A stretch of DNA of 64,000 bases from Diplolepis rosae (lineage: Eukaryota; Arthropoda; Insecta; Hymenoptera; Diplolepididae), in the NCBI GenBank assembly GCA_030998225.1, contig JAPYXD010000741.1:2294001-2358000 (forward strand), written 5' to 3'. Each line of letters opens with the position of its first letter. Position 1 is the first letter of the stretch. The notes below the pieces were generated by a model. The model worked only from the letters and a program-made list of their open reading frames with translations, did no database searches and was not told the origin of the DNA. Positions 40,883-52,499 of the stretch are shown here, in pieces. The position numbers were made by a program, and so were the translations under genes.

Positions 40883-41767
40883 TATATGCAATAAGTAAGG
40901 GCAATCAACAGAAATCTGCATCAGAAATTCGTGCTGAAATCAATGAAGACTTGGATTCACCAATATCGCTCACGACAGTCAAAGGCCGGCTTAAAGAAAA
41001 AGGTATGATTGGACGCATTGCTGTCAGAATCAAAATTCGAACTTTTCAGTAGCCATCGGCGTCAATATGTTCGCAGAAAAGTCAATGAAAGATTCAAACC
41101 AGATTGTATTGTGCCAACTGTAAAACATGGCGATGGCTCAGTAATTGTTTGGGACTGTTTCAGCCACGCTGGCGTTGGGCAACTTAAAAGAATTGAAGGA
41201 ATTATGAAAAAGAGCAGGATCACAGTATACTCCAACGCCATGCAATACCATCTGGTATCAATTTAATTGGTCGTGGATTCATTTTCCAACAAGATAACGA
41301 TCTGAAACATACATCAAAACTTTGTACTTAATATAATGGAATGGCCGCCTCAACCCCCCAATTCAAATCCCATCGAGCTATTGTGGGAAGAATTGGACCG
41401 ACGTGTGAGAGATCTAAAGCCAACAAGCCTTCCTGGTCTCTGGGATTGTTTGAACGAAGCGTGGAATAATATTTCACCTCAAACACTTCAAAAACTCATC
41501 TAAAGAATGCCAAAATTGTGCGCTGCAGTCATTAAAGCAAAAGGTGGCCATTTTCAAGAAAATCGCTTAAAGTAACATATTCACTATTTCCTTACAAAAT
41601 TTGGTGAAAATTTCATTAAAATGCATTAAAAGTGTCTTCGAATCATGAAGCTACATTGAACGTACAAAACTATTGCGAATATGTGAATAATATTTCAATA
41701 AATGATACGATAAACTGACAAAAACAACTTTTTTTATCTTGTTCTAATACTTTCCGACTGTACTGTA

Positions 41768-43674
41768 TATACCCATGCGCATTTGTGTACAAATGTGTGG
41801 ATGTACCATATATTTGCGTGTGCGTGTGTATTTGAACAATTGGTGTTATATTTTTGTATACGAGTGACATGCCACATTATCCTAGAATTGTTTCAAATCT
41901 TGCATGCTCAAAAATATTTAAATTAAATATAAAATAAGGAAAGAGAGAATGGGAAAATTATAATAGTTTAAACAAAACAACGCAAATCCTTCAAAATTTA
42001 ATTCATGCTGTTTTCAAATAAATGTGGTTCAGAACAGTAGAAATCGTGTTCTTGACAGTATATTATTTTTATAGTCAGTTCGAGTTTATAAAATAATTGA
42101 AAAACAAAAGACTCATCCTAGTAATTGCAATCTCTGCTATGATACATGAAAACGTGTACGGACGTCAAAATTATCCAATTTTCTGAAAATCAACATCCTC
42201 GTTGAAGGAGATTTTCAAGAAGAACGGAGTATTTATTGTTAAAATATCTGGATCAGGATTGAATAAAAATCTGGCAAAAAGAAGTGCTCTACTAGGACAT
42301 CGAAACCAGGAACTAATCCTTTTTCATCAACTTCGCCATGACCAGTGTATACGATATTTCTGAAAAGGATCTGATCCACTATTCTTCTAATTGTGAAAAA
42401 TAGCTAAGGTATCATAATCCATAATTGATAATCAGAGGAATCGATTCAATTAATTTATATCGCTATCTGATTTAATAAAAATTCGATGTCACGAAATATG
42501 GTACAAACCTTTCAACAATACCAGAAATGGCTATGTTGAGTAGTATTAAGATTGAATGGAATAAAACTTCTCTTAATTGAAACAAACATTGAAATTGTTG
42601 TTAGATTTCTTACTCTTAACAATATTTATTAATTAGAGGAGAAGTATACAAGGATCGTGAACTTACTTCTCTTGTTGAAAGGTCAAGAGTATCTACCTTA
42701 AAAACTAACTTCGGAAATGTTGAGAGTGAAGTACGCTATAGAAGGTGTGTCACAAAATTTTCTAGTTTTTCTGTAATTGGTCAAAAATCGAGAGAGCGGC
42801 AAGAACAATGTATCCTCGACGTCCATTGGTTACAATTCGGAAAAACCCAACCATTGTGTAGCAGCGTCGGTGAGGTACGATTTACAGCAAAGTGCAATAA
42901 ATGTAATTAGACAAGATCCCAGACTTATTTCCTAGGGCGGAGATAGATTTTTGCCTTAATAAAACTTAAACCTTTAAGAAGAGACACTACGTGAGTTGAA
43001 AGACACCTATAGGATTAAAGCACTAAAATATGATAACTTTCTAAACACTAGGCCATGTACAATTGAGTCGCCGAATTTGTAAGAAATTGAGGATTTTTAA
43101 ACGCTATAGGTTTTGGAAAATATTTTATACTGGTTACTTTAGATTGAGGATTTAGTATTGAACAAAAAGGTATTGAATTCGTGACAATTCTCTAGTCTAA
43201 TATAGTGAAGACTTTAGATTTATGTTTGTTACGCCGTAACAGGCTACTTCATCAAAATTTTACTTGGCAACAAGTAATAAAAAATGATCTACGAAGGATT
43301 CGTACTACGCACAACCGAACGAACGAAAACCGAGAACGGACAAGGCACTTTCAATTATCATTAATTCACAGGAATAGTGAAACGACCGAAACAGTTCTCG
43401 CTGGATGGCGACAGTCGAATTAGGCAACCACATCCGACGGATCGTCAAGAACAAGTCACGACTCGTCCCTTGGAGGTTTCTCGGGTGATCTCGGCTCCGC
43501 TCGGACCCAGGAAGGTCCTTCCCAACATTGCGCCCCGCTTATTTGGTAATATCTATGTTACACATTTCAATATATCCATCTTCGGCGGACCATTTAAAAG
43601 GTCCAATTCGTTTGATCGTGAGTGGCCGGTGACACTTTTTAACTAGTTGAGGATAATAACTCGTATTGGATTTA
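41768..43674. other. No supported gene
   Basis: AT-rich until about 43200; 43205-43540 is more GC-balanced, with short open frames of no recognised family. A small palindrome 'gttacgccgtaac' lies at 43229. Confidence 0.5.
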
Positions 43675-44936
43675 TAACTCAATTCGTGCGGTTTGCTAAG
43701 AGATGGCGTAACTTGATTATTATTCCATCGTTCCAATATTCCGAACATGCGTTGGAAAGCTACTGTCATTGTGCGTCTTTTTCAGTATATGGCATTCATT
43801 TGAAGCGTAAACAACAATAATTTGTTTTCACTCAAATATGTCGAACTTTTTGCCTGAAAAAGTGTTTTTGCGGGTAGCTCTTCTTCATTACTTTAATATG
43901 AAGAAAACTGCTGCTGAAAGTCATCGTATTTTTGTGGAAGTTTATGGTGAACATGCTTTAGCTGAGCGAACGTGCCAAAAGTGGTTTGCACGATTTAAAA
44001 GTGGTGATTTTGACTTGGAAGACGAAGAACGTCCTGGGCAGCCAAAGAAGTTTGAAGATGAAGAACTGGAAGCATTATTTGATGAAGATTGTTTCCAAAC
44101 ACAAGAAGAGCTCGCAGAATCTTTGGGAGTCACTCAAGCAACCATTTCAAAACGTTTAAAAAGCAGCCGGATACATTCAAAACCAAGGAAATTGAGTTCC
44201 ACATGAACTCAAGCCGAGAGACGTTGAAAGGCGGTTTTGCATGTCCGAAATGCTGCTGGAACGCCACAAAAAGAAGTCATTTTTGCATCGAATTGTTACT
44301 GGTGATGAAAAATGGATCCATTACGACAACCCCAAGCGCAAAAAATCATATGTGAAACCCGGCCAACCAGCTAAATCAACGGCAAAGCCGAATATCCATG
44401 GCTAATGCTCTGTATTTGGTGGGATCAGAAGGGTGTGCTGTATTATGAGCTCCTCAAACCGGGTGAAACCATCAATGGAGAACGCTACCGAACACAATTA
44501 ATCCGTTTGGAGATAGCAATAGCCGAAAAACGTCCGGAATATGCGACCAGACACGACGCAATAATTTTCCATCATAACAACGCTCGGGCCCATGTTGCTA
44601 TTCCGGTTAAGAACTATTTGGAAAACAGTGGGTGGGAAGTTTTACCTCACCCGCCGTATAGCCCAGACCTTGCCCCTTCTAACTACCATTTGTTCCGGTC
44701 GATGCAGAACGGCCTCACTGGAATACGGTTCACATCAGAACAGGATATCAAAAATTGGCTTCATTCATTCTTGGCCGCCAAGCCGGCGCAGTTCTTTTGA
44801 GATGGAATCCACAAATTGCCAGAAAGATGGGAAAAAGTCATAGCTTCAGATGGGCAATACTTTGAATAATACTAGTTTACATGTTTTTCTTGAATAAACG
44901 TTTAAATTTTGAAAAAAAACCGCACGAATTAAGTTA
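43675..44936 (+). mobile_element. Full-length mariner element, 1262 bp
   Basis: Inverted termini TAACTCAATTCGTGCGGTTT (left) and AAACCGCACGAATTAAGTTA (right), flanked by TA. Length and one-gene structure are those of a complete mariner. The transposase is mutated. Confidence 0.9.
43838..44869 (+). pseudogene. Mariner transposase with D-to-N catalytic changes
   Basis: From Met 43838: the first HTH ('LRVALLHYFNMKKTAAESH', 'RTCQKWFARFKSGDF'), then the second ('QEELAESLGVTQATISKRL'), then a frameshift near 44190. The first catalytic block is intact, 'IVTGDEKWIHYD'. After a TAA (44403) the frame goes on to the second block, which reads 'FHHNNARAH' where the family has HDNARPH. The third reads 'SPDLAPSNYHLF' where the family has PSDYHLF. 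Both are one-base G-to-A type changes. A TGA at 44798 precedes the end '...DGQYFE'. Non-functional. Confidence 0.88.
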
Positions 44937-44989
44937 TAGATCCAATAAAAGGCACCGGGCGAACATCAAAGAAACATAAAATGATCTTT

Positions 44990-46410
44990 AGATAAAAATC
45001 TAGTCAGCTAAGTACCAATTAGTCTGGAAAATTCACGTCTTGTCGAATTTCAAAACGACGAGGACTTAATTTTCTAAAACCAAAAATAGGATTATTAGAA
45101 AGGAAGAGTAGAGAAGGGCAGGCGAGTTTAAAAGTTCTGCCTTCCTTCCGGTTAAGAGCCATTTACAACTTTCCTCTTTCAAAACTATTTGTTATAAATC
45201 AAGAAAAAGCGTGTGAGCGCGAGTGAATCGCGTAAGGACAAGAGTGGTTCCTTCTTTTTGGGATCACGACGACCTTAAATCAGATTTGGCCCGGATCATC
45301 TTGGACTTCAGCATCCCAGAAGTAATGTACAGTACAATGTATTGCTCCAGCACACTCTTTTAAATTCTCGAAAAAAACGTTAACAATAGTACATTTTTTT
45401 TACCTTACATGTCAAAAAAGATTTTCCCGAGTTTTAGCCGCAAACAATTTTTTTTTGCAAAAGTTATTAACAATGAAATTATAATATTCCAACATTACAA
45501 ACATTTTTCTCGCAAACCGTGAATGAATTTTAACAACCGTGACGTCAAAATTCTCATTTATGGATGTACATTCTATAAATAAGCTTTTTGATTCGCGAAT
45601 GTGAATTCGTTGATAGCAATCTGAATTGTTTTTGAGCGGATTGAAAAATTTTCCACGTCGTTCTACATCTTTCTTGGCGTAAAACACTGGCAGGAATACA
45701 ATGTACTTCCTATCACCGGGCATTGTATGAATTCTTCAATGCGACGCGCGAGCACTCAAAAAAGTTTCTTTTCTGCAGTTTTTTCAAAAAAATAGTTTTT
45801 TCTTCGAAAAACTAATTTTAAGAAAGATAAGCTTCGTCTCTCCGAACTCTGCTGTTGCAGAAGCCAAAGCCAGAGTAGGCACTATTGATACTGATCAATT
45901 TTTCTACATTTGTGGTAAATACGAAAAATCCATTTCCGTCGCGCCGTAAACGAAAAGATGAAAGAACTGTACGTCAACATCTTTGGACGTAAAATGAAAA
46001 GTTTCGATTCTAAGTTGGTACCACTGTTACGCACGGTTATTATTAAATTAAATTAAACATGAGAAAAGAAAAGAATCATGCTCAGTATTCTTTATTTATT
46101 CGTATAATAGGTACGTGAAGGTCATCCAAACTGCCAAATATTTTGTTCCTTAGTACTAAATATTTGTTTATTATTATGTGGGGTCGTTGGCCTTCTATTC
46201 TCGAACTGAAAATGTATTCTACACGCGCCTAAGTTTATTACATCGAATTTTTGAAAAAGGAAGGGTGCTTTTGAAACAAATTAAACTAGGGTAGTCCAAA
46301 ATTACAATAGAGTTATAAGATTTATTTTGCTTAAATAAAAACAAAACTAATGTGAGCATGCAAATTTTACAGGAAGAAATCGGGACTATACAGTGTATAT
46401 CATCTGTACA
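44990..46410. repeat. Second copy of the 21.2-22.0 kb repeat, in two opposed pieces
   Basis: 44990-45380 is the reverse complement of the later part of the 21.2-kb repeat ('taaggacaagagtggttcc' in place of 'ggaaccactcttgtcctta'). 46028-46410 matches its first part directly, from TGTTACGCACGG to 'gtacattaccgcat'. Similarity looks about 70% by eye. Confidence 0.55.
45850..46025 (+). pseudogene. Degenerate coding scrap with 'DQFFYICGKYE'
   Basis: A short readable run 'ARVGTIDTDQFFYICGKYE', then, shifted, 'AVNEKMKELYVNIFGRKM'. The pattern D.F.Y.CG followed by K.LY...FG resembles transposon-associated insect proteins of unknown function. No firm assignment. Confidence 0.3.
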
Positions 46411-47174
46411 TTACCGCATCTGAGTCGTAAAGCGAGCTGAATTAAGGTGAATCGTACGTTCCAAATCACGGATGGGCATCTAATTACCGCGAGGTAATTT
46501 TTAACAATGGGAAACTTGTCTCGGCAAAGTTCTTCTTCCGACTACGATTAATGTGTCAAAAGGCAACTTGGTGTGGATCACAATTTATGGGTGACTTCAA
46601 AGAATAAAAACCCTTACGTTATTTAGTCTTAGGAAAAAAAAAATTGTACAAATTGTCACTAAGTAAGACTTAATTTCAATTGAGTTGGCAATTGATCAGA
46701 ATTTTACTTAATATGATTGGAGAGAAAAAGCTCCTTCTAAGTTTATAGCCTCTTCTTAGTGGGGAGAAAAGTGTAGTGACTTTTACTAGTCGCCGACACT
46801 TGGAGTGGTTCAGCTCTACAAGTCTTTGAACGGCCTTAGGTCACGGAAAACAAAACTTGGTGGAGAATTAATATACGATAATATAATATATTTATATAAA
46901 AGGCTAGCTAACAATTGCGCATTGAAAATAAATATACTATTATGGTCTTTGAAATTATTAAATACAATATAAAAAACAATCCCAAATCAGTTAACATTTA
47001 TTTATCAATCAGATTTATGTTCTCGAATAAATACACGTGTGCTGTAAAATATAATTGAAAGGTGAAATCAAATTCCATATCCTTTTATTACAATAAAATA
47101 AAAATCAGCCTTTGAATACAATTTAGCTTATCTCTGATACCAATGAGTGGGAAATCACTGAGAATGTTAAAAAT
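46411..47174. other. AT-rich, nothing recognised
   Basis: Contains 'taattaccgcgaggtaattt' (46489-46508), a small palindrome reminiscent of 'ggtaattacccgcgcggtaatt' near 13414. It includes the 3' flank of the PLPP6-like gene; an AATAAA lies near 47092-47098 on the plus strand only. Confidence 0.4.
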
Positions 47175-48377
47175 TTACACGTGGTACTCTCCACCCTCCA
47201 GTTTTTCATCAGAAATCCAGGAAATAATGTCAGTACTTGTTTCTTGACTTAAGTAAACAGCATCAATGAACATTCCGTTTATGATTCCGATAAGAATTCC
47301 TGAGGTTACATCTAGTAAGTAGTGTCTTTTCATTAAAATTCGAGAAAGACAAATGCTGACTCCCCATGCTAAAAGTGCAGGAATAAAGATGAAATTTACA
47401 GGCCACAAATTGATAAAAAAATAAACTATGTAAGCAGCTCGAGATGCGTGGCCAGAAGGGAAAGAGAATTTGTCCGGTCCCATACCAAAAATATCAGTAT
47501 TTGTTGTGGGTCTTCGTCTTCGAACTATTGCCTTTATAACAGCACAGATCGTTAGATCTATGAATAAACCTGAAATATAAACTTGAGAATTATAATTTTT
47601 ATAAGAGAATGTACATCATATTGAAGTACAGGAAGTTGTAAATAGCGTTAAATAAACTAAATGAATTTTCTCACCCATCAAAAAGTTAACTTGCATTTGA
47701 TAAAGACTCTTTCTGTTTAATATCCAGATGAAAGCTATCCAAGACGCAATCCATAATATTCCATGACAGGATATCTATATAAAATTGTAGACAATTACAT
47801 TTCACTCGTAGAAAGGAAATATGAATCACGAAAACAAATCAAGAGACTAAAATGATTCGTCAGAAATGATGTTAGAATGATGTGAAAATCGTTTGAATAT
47901 CTATATTATATTATATGATTATAATATAATATTATAATAATTTATAACAAATCAATTTTGATATCTCATTGCTATCACATCATTTTGTTTGAATGATTTA
48001 AAGCTTCTTTGGGGGTTTTCATAAACCTTCATGTGTATGTATAAGTTAATTTTATTGATTTAAAATATACATATAATAATATTTCTATAAAAATTAATTA
48101 AATTATTTAAACGTAAAATTGTCTGTATAAAACTGGGCACCTATCTCACCATGAGTCAAGCTTGAAGCGTGATGAATACGTTTTGAATTGTGAATCGCAA
48201 GGGTACATTCATTGTTTTAGGGCTTAAGGAAATTTTGTATTTTCTCACCTCGAGAACTTGGTAATGAGTTCTAAACTGTTGAAATGCTAGAAGTTTTTCT
48301 GCGACTTTTACAAAGATATCAGTTACATAAGCATCTACTGCCAAAATCCTCTTCATCGCCAAAGGTACTTCTCTTTT
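47175..48377 (-). CDS. PLPP6: PLPP6-like phospholipid/isoprenoid phosphatase, three exons
   Basis: Exons by consensus splice sites: 48377-48249 (acceptor ...ttgactag, donor GAG|gtgag), 47774-47675 (acceptor ...atatag, donor ATGG|gtgag) and 47569-47175 (acceptor ...atttcag). Phases agree across both introns. The joined frame has the three PAP2 signature blocks: 'KAIVRRRRP' (KX6RP), 'FPSGHASRA' (PSGH) and 'SRILMKRHYLLDV' (SRX5HX3D), including the catalytic histidines. Hydrophobic segments surround them, so it is an integral membrane enzyme, probably of the ER/nuclear envelope. The nearest relatives known to me are PLPP6-type enzymes, which dephosphorylate isoprenyl and related diphosphates. The reading frame is open at the 5' acceptor, so one or more upstream exons encode the N-terminus; I did not find them. 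No damage is visible. It is the only convincing host gene here. Confidence 0.85.
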
Positions 48378-48916
48378 CTAGTCAACATAATAAAAAATCT
48401 TATTAATTAAATTATACTTTTGGACAAGTTTTCAAGAATTTTCCTAATCAAAATATATATTTGTTTAACAAAAATAAGTTTTTTCATGTGAAAAATTAAT
48501 ATTCTAAAGAATATATATATATTTTATTGATTAATAATTGAGTTTTGAACCTCTCCTCTTGTCAGAGCACTGTGAGCCAGGAGAGCCGATTTCTTGTCAA
48601 AAAGTTAAATTTTCAGAATCGCAAATTCGTGCAAAGAAATAGGCCATTCAATCAATAACACTCAGAGTATCTATGACGCGAACCGGTCATTATTCAATAA
48701 AATCTTGCTCTATTGGAAATTTTTTAAAGTATAAAAATATATTTCAATTTTCCATGTGCTTTTTGTTCAAATATTTCAAATTTGTACAACACAGTCAATA
48801 ACTTTAGAATGATTGTTCATTTTATTCCGTTATTTGGAATACAGGAGTACAAAATAAAAATTCATTTTAAAATCTTAACTTCTTATTTAATTAGGCAGTA
48901 TAAATGTTAATGAACT
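48378..48916. other. Upstream of the PLPP6-like gene
   Basis: AT-rich. The missing first exon(s) and promoter may be here or beyond the GC-rich block that follows. No convincing exon was recognised. Confidence 0.4.
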
Positions 48917-49610
48917 TGTTACGGACCGTATATGGCCACCACACCGCAGCTCCCCTACTGCGGCGCTGGAAGGGGTGTGCTCCCACCACTGTTGCTCTCC
49001 TGAGTACCCCCATTGACCGCCGAGCTGTGTACGCAGCTACCCGGACCACTCACGGACGGTATATAAGAAGGTCCGGATGACTAAGACGAGGCAGTCCGAC
49101 TGGGGCGACGATACGGATCACGCCGGAGGGGCGCTCTCGACGGACGGCAAGGATATGCCTCTCCTGGTGAGTGTTGCTCCAGGCGAAGCCAGGTAGCACA
49201 GCCAGCCAATCAATGTGTGCCCCCATGATTGGTCCTCAGCGAACAGTAAAGCTCGACGCTAGGTGTTCCGGATCAAGGTTTACTCGTGCCCGGTTACCGT
49301 CCGATGACCCGAAGATGCTGCGTCGAGCGCCGACGAATAAGTGCCCCTATGGGCTGGTGTTCGACATGGCTGAAGGCTCCGCATCAGATTCCCCTGACTG
49401 GGCTTCACTAAGACGTCTTTGAGTGAGACCCTATGACACCGGAAGACCTGGTTCAGCCGCACTGAGTGTTGACGAATGGACGCTCCCATGGCCAACTCTT
49501 AGTGTGAGCTGGCACCCAGCACCAAGTACCCCTGACTGGGTGCTGCTTACTAGAAAAACCATGCTTTTTAATGCACAACTCGACGAAAATTGGTTAAATT
49601 ATTTGTGAAA
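48917..49610 (+). promoter_or_regulatory. GC-rich LTR-like block with a TATA box
   Basis: It starts TGTTACGGACCGTATATGGC and is sharply GC-rich against the AT-rich flanks. It has a clear core promoter, 'acggtatataagaaggtccg' (49057-49076). The TGTTAC start and promoter suggest the 5' part of an LTR; a matching CA end and duplication were not found. Open frames inside have no known domain. A host promoter is the alternative. Confidence 0.45.
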
Positions 49611-50053
49611 TTAATAGTTATTGGTGTCAATCTATTCGTGATGCTTCAGCGATGCCTACGGACTAATTAAAGTAGTAAACATTCATAATTTATTAATAAT
49701 ATTTTAATTGAAAGTTAAAACCATGTTTTTCCCTCTCCCATGAGGAAAAACTTCCGGACTGTTAGTGCTATGAAAAGCTTTCAGCGACAAAGTTGTTCCT
49801 TAATAAATGAAGCAACTTTTGACAGGTTTGGGAATCAATCAACAAAAATCAAGTAGTTAAAAGGCGATGTAAAATTGTGAACGCTTGACATGTGCATCAC
49901 CGAATCGCACTCAGATTCAACAATCTTATGTGCTATCGTCGATTAAATATTCTTTTTATTGGTGAAAGATGACAAATAATCTTGAAAAAATAATATTTAT
50001 ATCTCAGACTTAATTAAAATTAGGTTAGATACATATTTTGTATACCTATATAT
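49611..50053. other. AT-rich, nothing recognised
   Basis: No coding or repeat structure noted. Confidence 0.5.
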
Positions 50054-51955
50054 ACAGGGTGTCCCAGGACTCAAGGTACATATTAATATTTTTGAATTCC
50101 AAAAAAAAATGGAATGAAATATTCTAATACAAAAAATTTGTGAAGTGTATAATTACTGAGTAATTAGCAATTAAAATTGACCAATCATAAAAATGCGTTA
50201 GATAGACGACTGTTTATATGCTATCGCTGAGAGAGTGTGAGAATGCAAGTCAGGATCGTATAATTTCCCCTCAGTTTATTTTTGTAAGAGGTATTGATTC
50301 TTTGGTGCAACTTCACACTTAAACGAGATTTAAAAATTAACAAGTATCTTTTTCGTAGCTACCAAATTAGAAAACATTGCTTGATGAGTTAATTACCTTA
50401 CTTAAAATGTATGCGTTTTTGAATTTTGTACAATTCTCCTGAATTCTTGGTATTCCGCAGAATTCTCTCGAGTTCTGTAGAAACCACTTTAACACCGTGA
50501 TGCCTGCTTTTAAATATATTTATTTATCATATTCTTAAATTTGGCATAAGAACAGACAAAAAAATTCGAGACACTCGCAATTTAGATTTTTTTAGAAAAC
50601 TTATTTATTTAATATTGACTGAGCAGCAAGTTTATAATGACTGTACAAGTTATAATTATAAATCAAACCAAATCAATAAAACGATACTAAGGTACATTGC
50701 CGATGGTTTTTGTTTTAATTTCTACCACTCCCAGGGCAACGAAGTTGATGAAAAAGGAGTTTCTGTTTTCATTGTCCTAGTAGAGCGGGCGTGAATTTGT
50801 TTCGCTGCTTAGTAGCAACTCCTGTCTCTCGCCGCGCACGATTTTGCACTAACCAACACATTTTTCGTATTGTAAAGAAATCAGTGAATTGAAGACAAAT
50901 CAAGACAAATTGCTTTGAAAAAGAGAAGTCAACGTGCTTTCAAACGAAGCACTTCTCTTTACCAGATTTCTATTCAATCCTGCTCGGGATATATCAATAA
51001 AAATTACTTTTTTCTGCTACTACTTCTTCTGTCTGCTTGTCGTTAAGACGCGACGACAAACGTCTGATGCCACTAATTCACTTTTGTGAAAATTTCTACT
51101 AATTATTAGTGAAATTTCAGTATTTGGTTTAGCAATCCTGAAAATTTCACTGAAGTTTTAGTAAACAGTGTCTAATAATTAGTAGCAATTTTCCGAACTG
51201 GGAACATATCAGTTTGATTCCTGAGCTTAAGAACTTCGCAAAGCACTCTAGAAGTAGGTGTCTTTTCCGTTCAAATCAATTATTTATTTATTTCCTGGAA
51301 TCATGAGAAATTAAAAAGAGTTTTATAAGAAATTACTCAGATTCAGCAAAATTCGTATGAATTTGTAGGATTTATGAATTTGTGATAATTATGCAGAATT
51401 CGAATAACGACTACATCTTCATTCACTGGTAGCTGAGCCATCGACCTATCTTGACTCATTGAGTAAGAATTACGAAAATTACGAGAAATTTAGTACAATT
51501 CGGAGGAATTTACAGCATTCAAAAACCTTGAAATTCCAAATAATTAGATGTATCCAAAAGTGTTCAAGGTAATTCAAAGATGTTAAAGGGATTTCTAAAG
51601 AACTCAGAAGAATTCTGCGAAAATGCCAAGAATTCAGCAGGATTGTACAGAATTCAAAAACGCATACACTTTTAACTACGGTAATTAACTCAGCCAGCAA
51701 TGTTTTCTAATTTGGAAGCTACGAAAAAGACACTTGTTAATTTTTGAATCTCGTTTAAGTGTGAAGTTGCACCAAAGAATCAATACCTCTTACAAAAATA
51801 AACTGAGGAGAAATTATACGATCTGAACTTGCATTCTCACACTCTCTCAGCGATAGCATATAAACAGTCGTCTATCTAATGCATCTTTATAATTGGTCAA
51901 TTTTAATTGCTAATTACTCAGTAATTATACACTTCACAAATTTTTTGTATATATT
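50054..51955. mobile_element. Second fold-back element, arms of about 380 bp
   Basis: About 50125-50505 is repeated in reverse complement at about 51570-51955: for example 'gaagtgtataattactgagt' on the left and its complement on the right, and the rarer string 'gctatcgctgagagagtgtg'. The spacer is about 1.07 kb with no recognised gene. The left end extends outward to 'acagggtgtcccaggactca' (50054); the right end lacks this, so it is truncated. Non-autonomous; family unknown. Confidence 0.75.
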
Positions 51956-52490
51956 TATTTTTTGTATATTTACTAAAATTGTCTTGCATTGTCAAGATGT
52001 GTCGGATCCCATTTGGCGTTGTTGGTAGTCCGCTCACGGTATCGAGAGATACCTTTTCGAAGATCCCAAAAGGTGTGCCAGTTATGAGCATGGGCTCGTG
52101 AATCTGTGCTTGTACCAATTTTTGATCAAGGCAACTTTTGCTCTCATGAATGTATGTACAAATTTCGCACTCACATACAAGGCCAAGATTACCGTTCCCG
52201 AATCTGCAGGTATGTTTCTGTGACACATTTGTGCTTTTCTATCAGGCTACTGTGATATTTCTCGATAATGTTATGTCTATCCCCTAGGGGTGGGACTTCA
52301 TCTTTTTCATGGCACAGAGTGATCATGATGTGGCCACCCCGGAAAACTTCTGATAATTCATCTGCCATTTTTCTCTGTGGTAACGTACCATGCGTGCCTC
52401 CTGAGTTAACTATTCCGGCAGGTTCATTGATCGTGCTGCTCCGAAGAAAGAAGGATATTTCGTAACCCGGAGATCATATCTCCCCAATCG
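51950..52490 (-). pseudogene. pol: Gypsy integrase fragment
   Basis: Minus strand, in shifted frames: 'NIIEKYHSSLIEKHKCVTE' (zinc-module region, near 52250) and 'PMLITGTPFGIFEKVSLDTV' and 'GIRHILTMQDNFSKYT' (start of the catalytic core with its first Asp). It resembles the element A integrase at the same points. The rest is missing. Confidence 0.7.
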
Positions 52491-52499
52491 AATTCGTCA

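Larger units (their letters stand above)
39949..41575 (+). pseudogene. Tc1 transposase, split by the nested element
   Basis: Part 1 (39949-40155): 'KRKEISIEKRAQIIILQKIG', 'IAKILKTSLCSVHTAIRRYR' and 'GRARKTNKR' form the paired-type HTH and the GRRR-like hook of Tc1. Part 2 (from 40885): 'SASEIRAEINEDLD', 'SKFELFSSHRRQYVRRK', 'HGDGSVIVWDCFSHAGVG', then in other frames 'FQQDNDLKHTSK' and 'PPNSNPIELLWEELDRRV'. These are the DD34E blocks. At the first catalytic position the family's D precedes ESKFE; here it is Ser. Frameshifts and stops near 41050, 41265 and 41310 inactivate it. Confidence 0.8.
39496..41765 (+). mobile_element. Tc1-like transposon with a nested element
   Basis: Terminal inverted repeats of about 70 bp start CAGTACAGTCGGAAAGTATT at each end and are flanked by TA. 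Length is 2270 bp, or about 1540 bp without the nested 727-bp element, normal for Tc1. The transposase inside is degenerate. Confidence 0.92.

Noticed and set aside
45412..45723. 103-residue minus-strand ORF as a gene
   Set aside because: No recognisable motif, low-complexity surroundings inside a repeat-rich interval, and no splice or promoter evidence.
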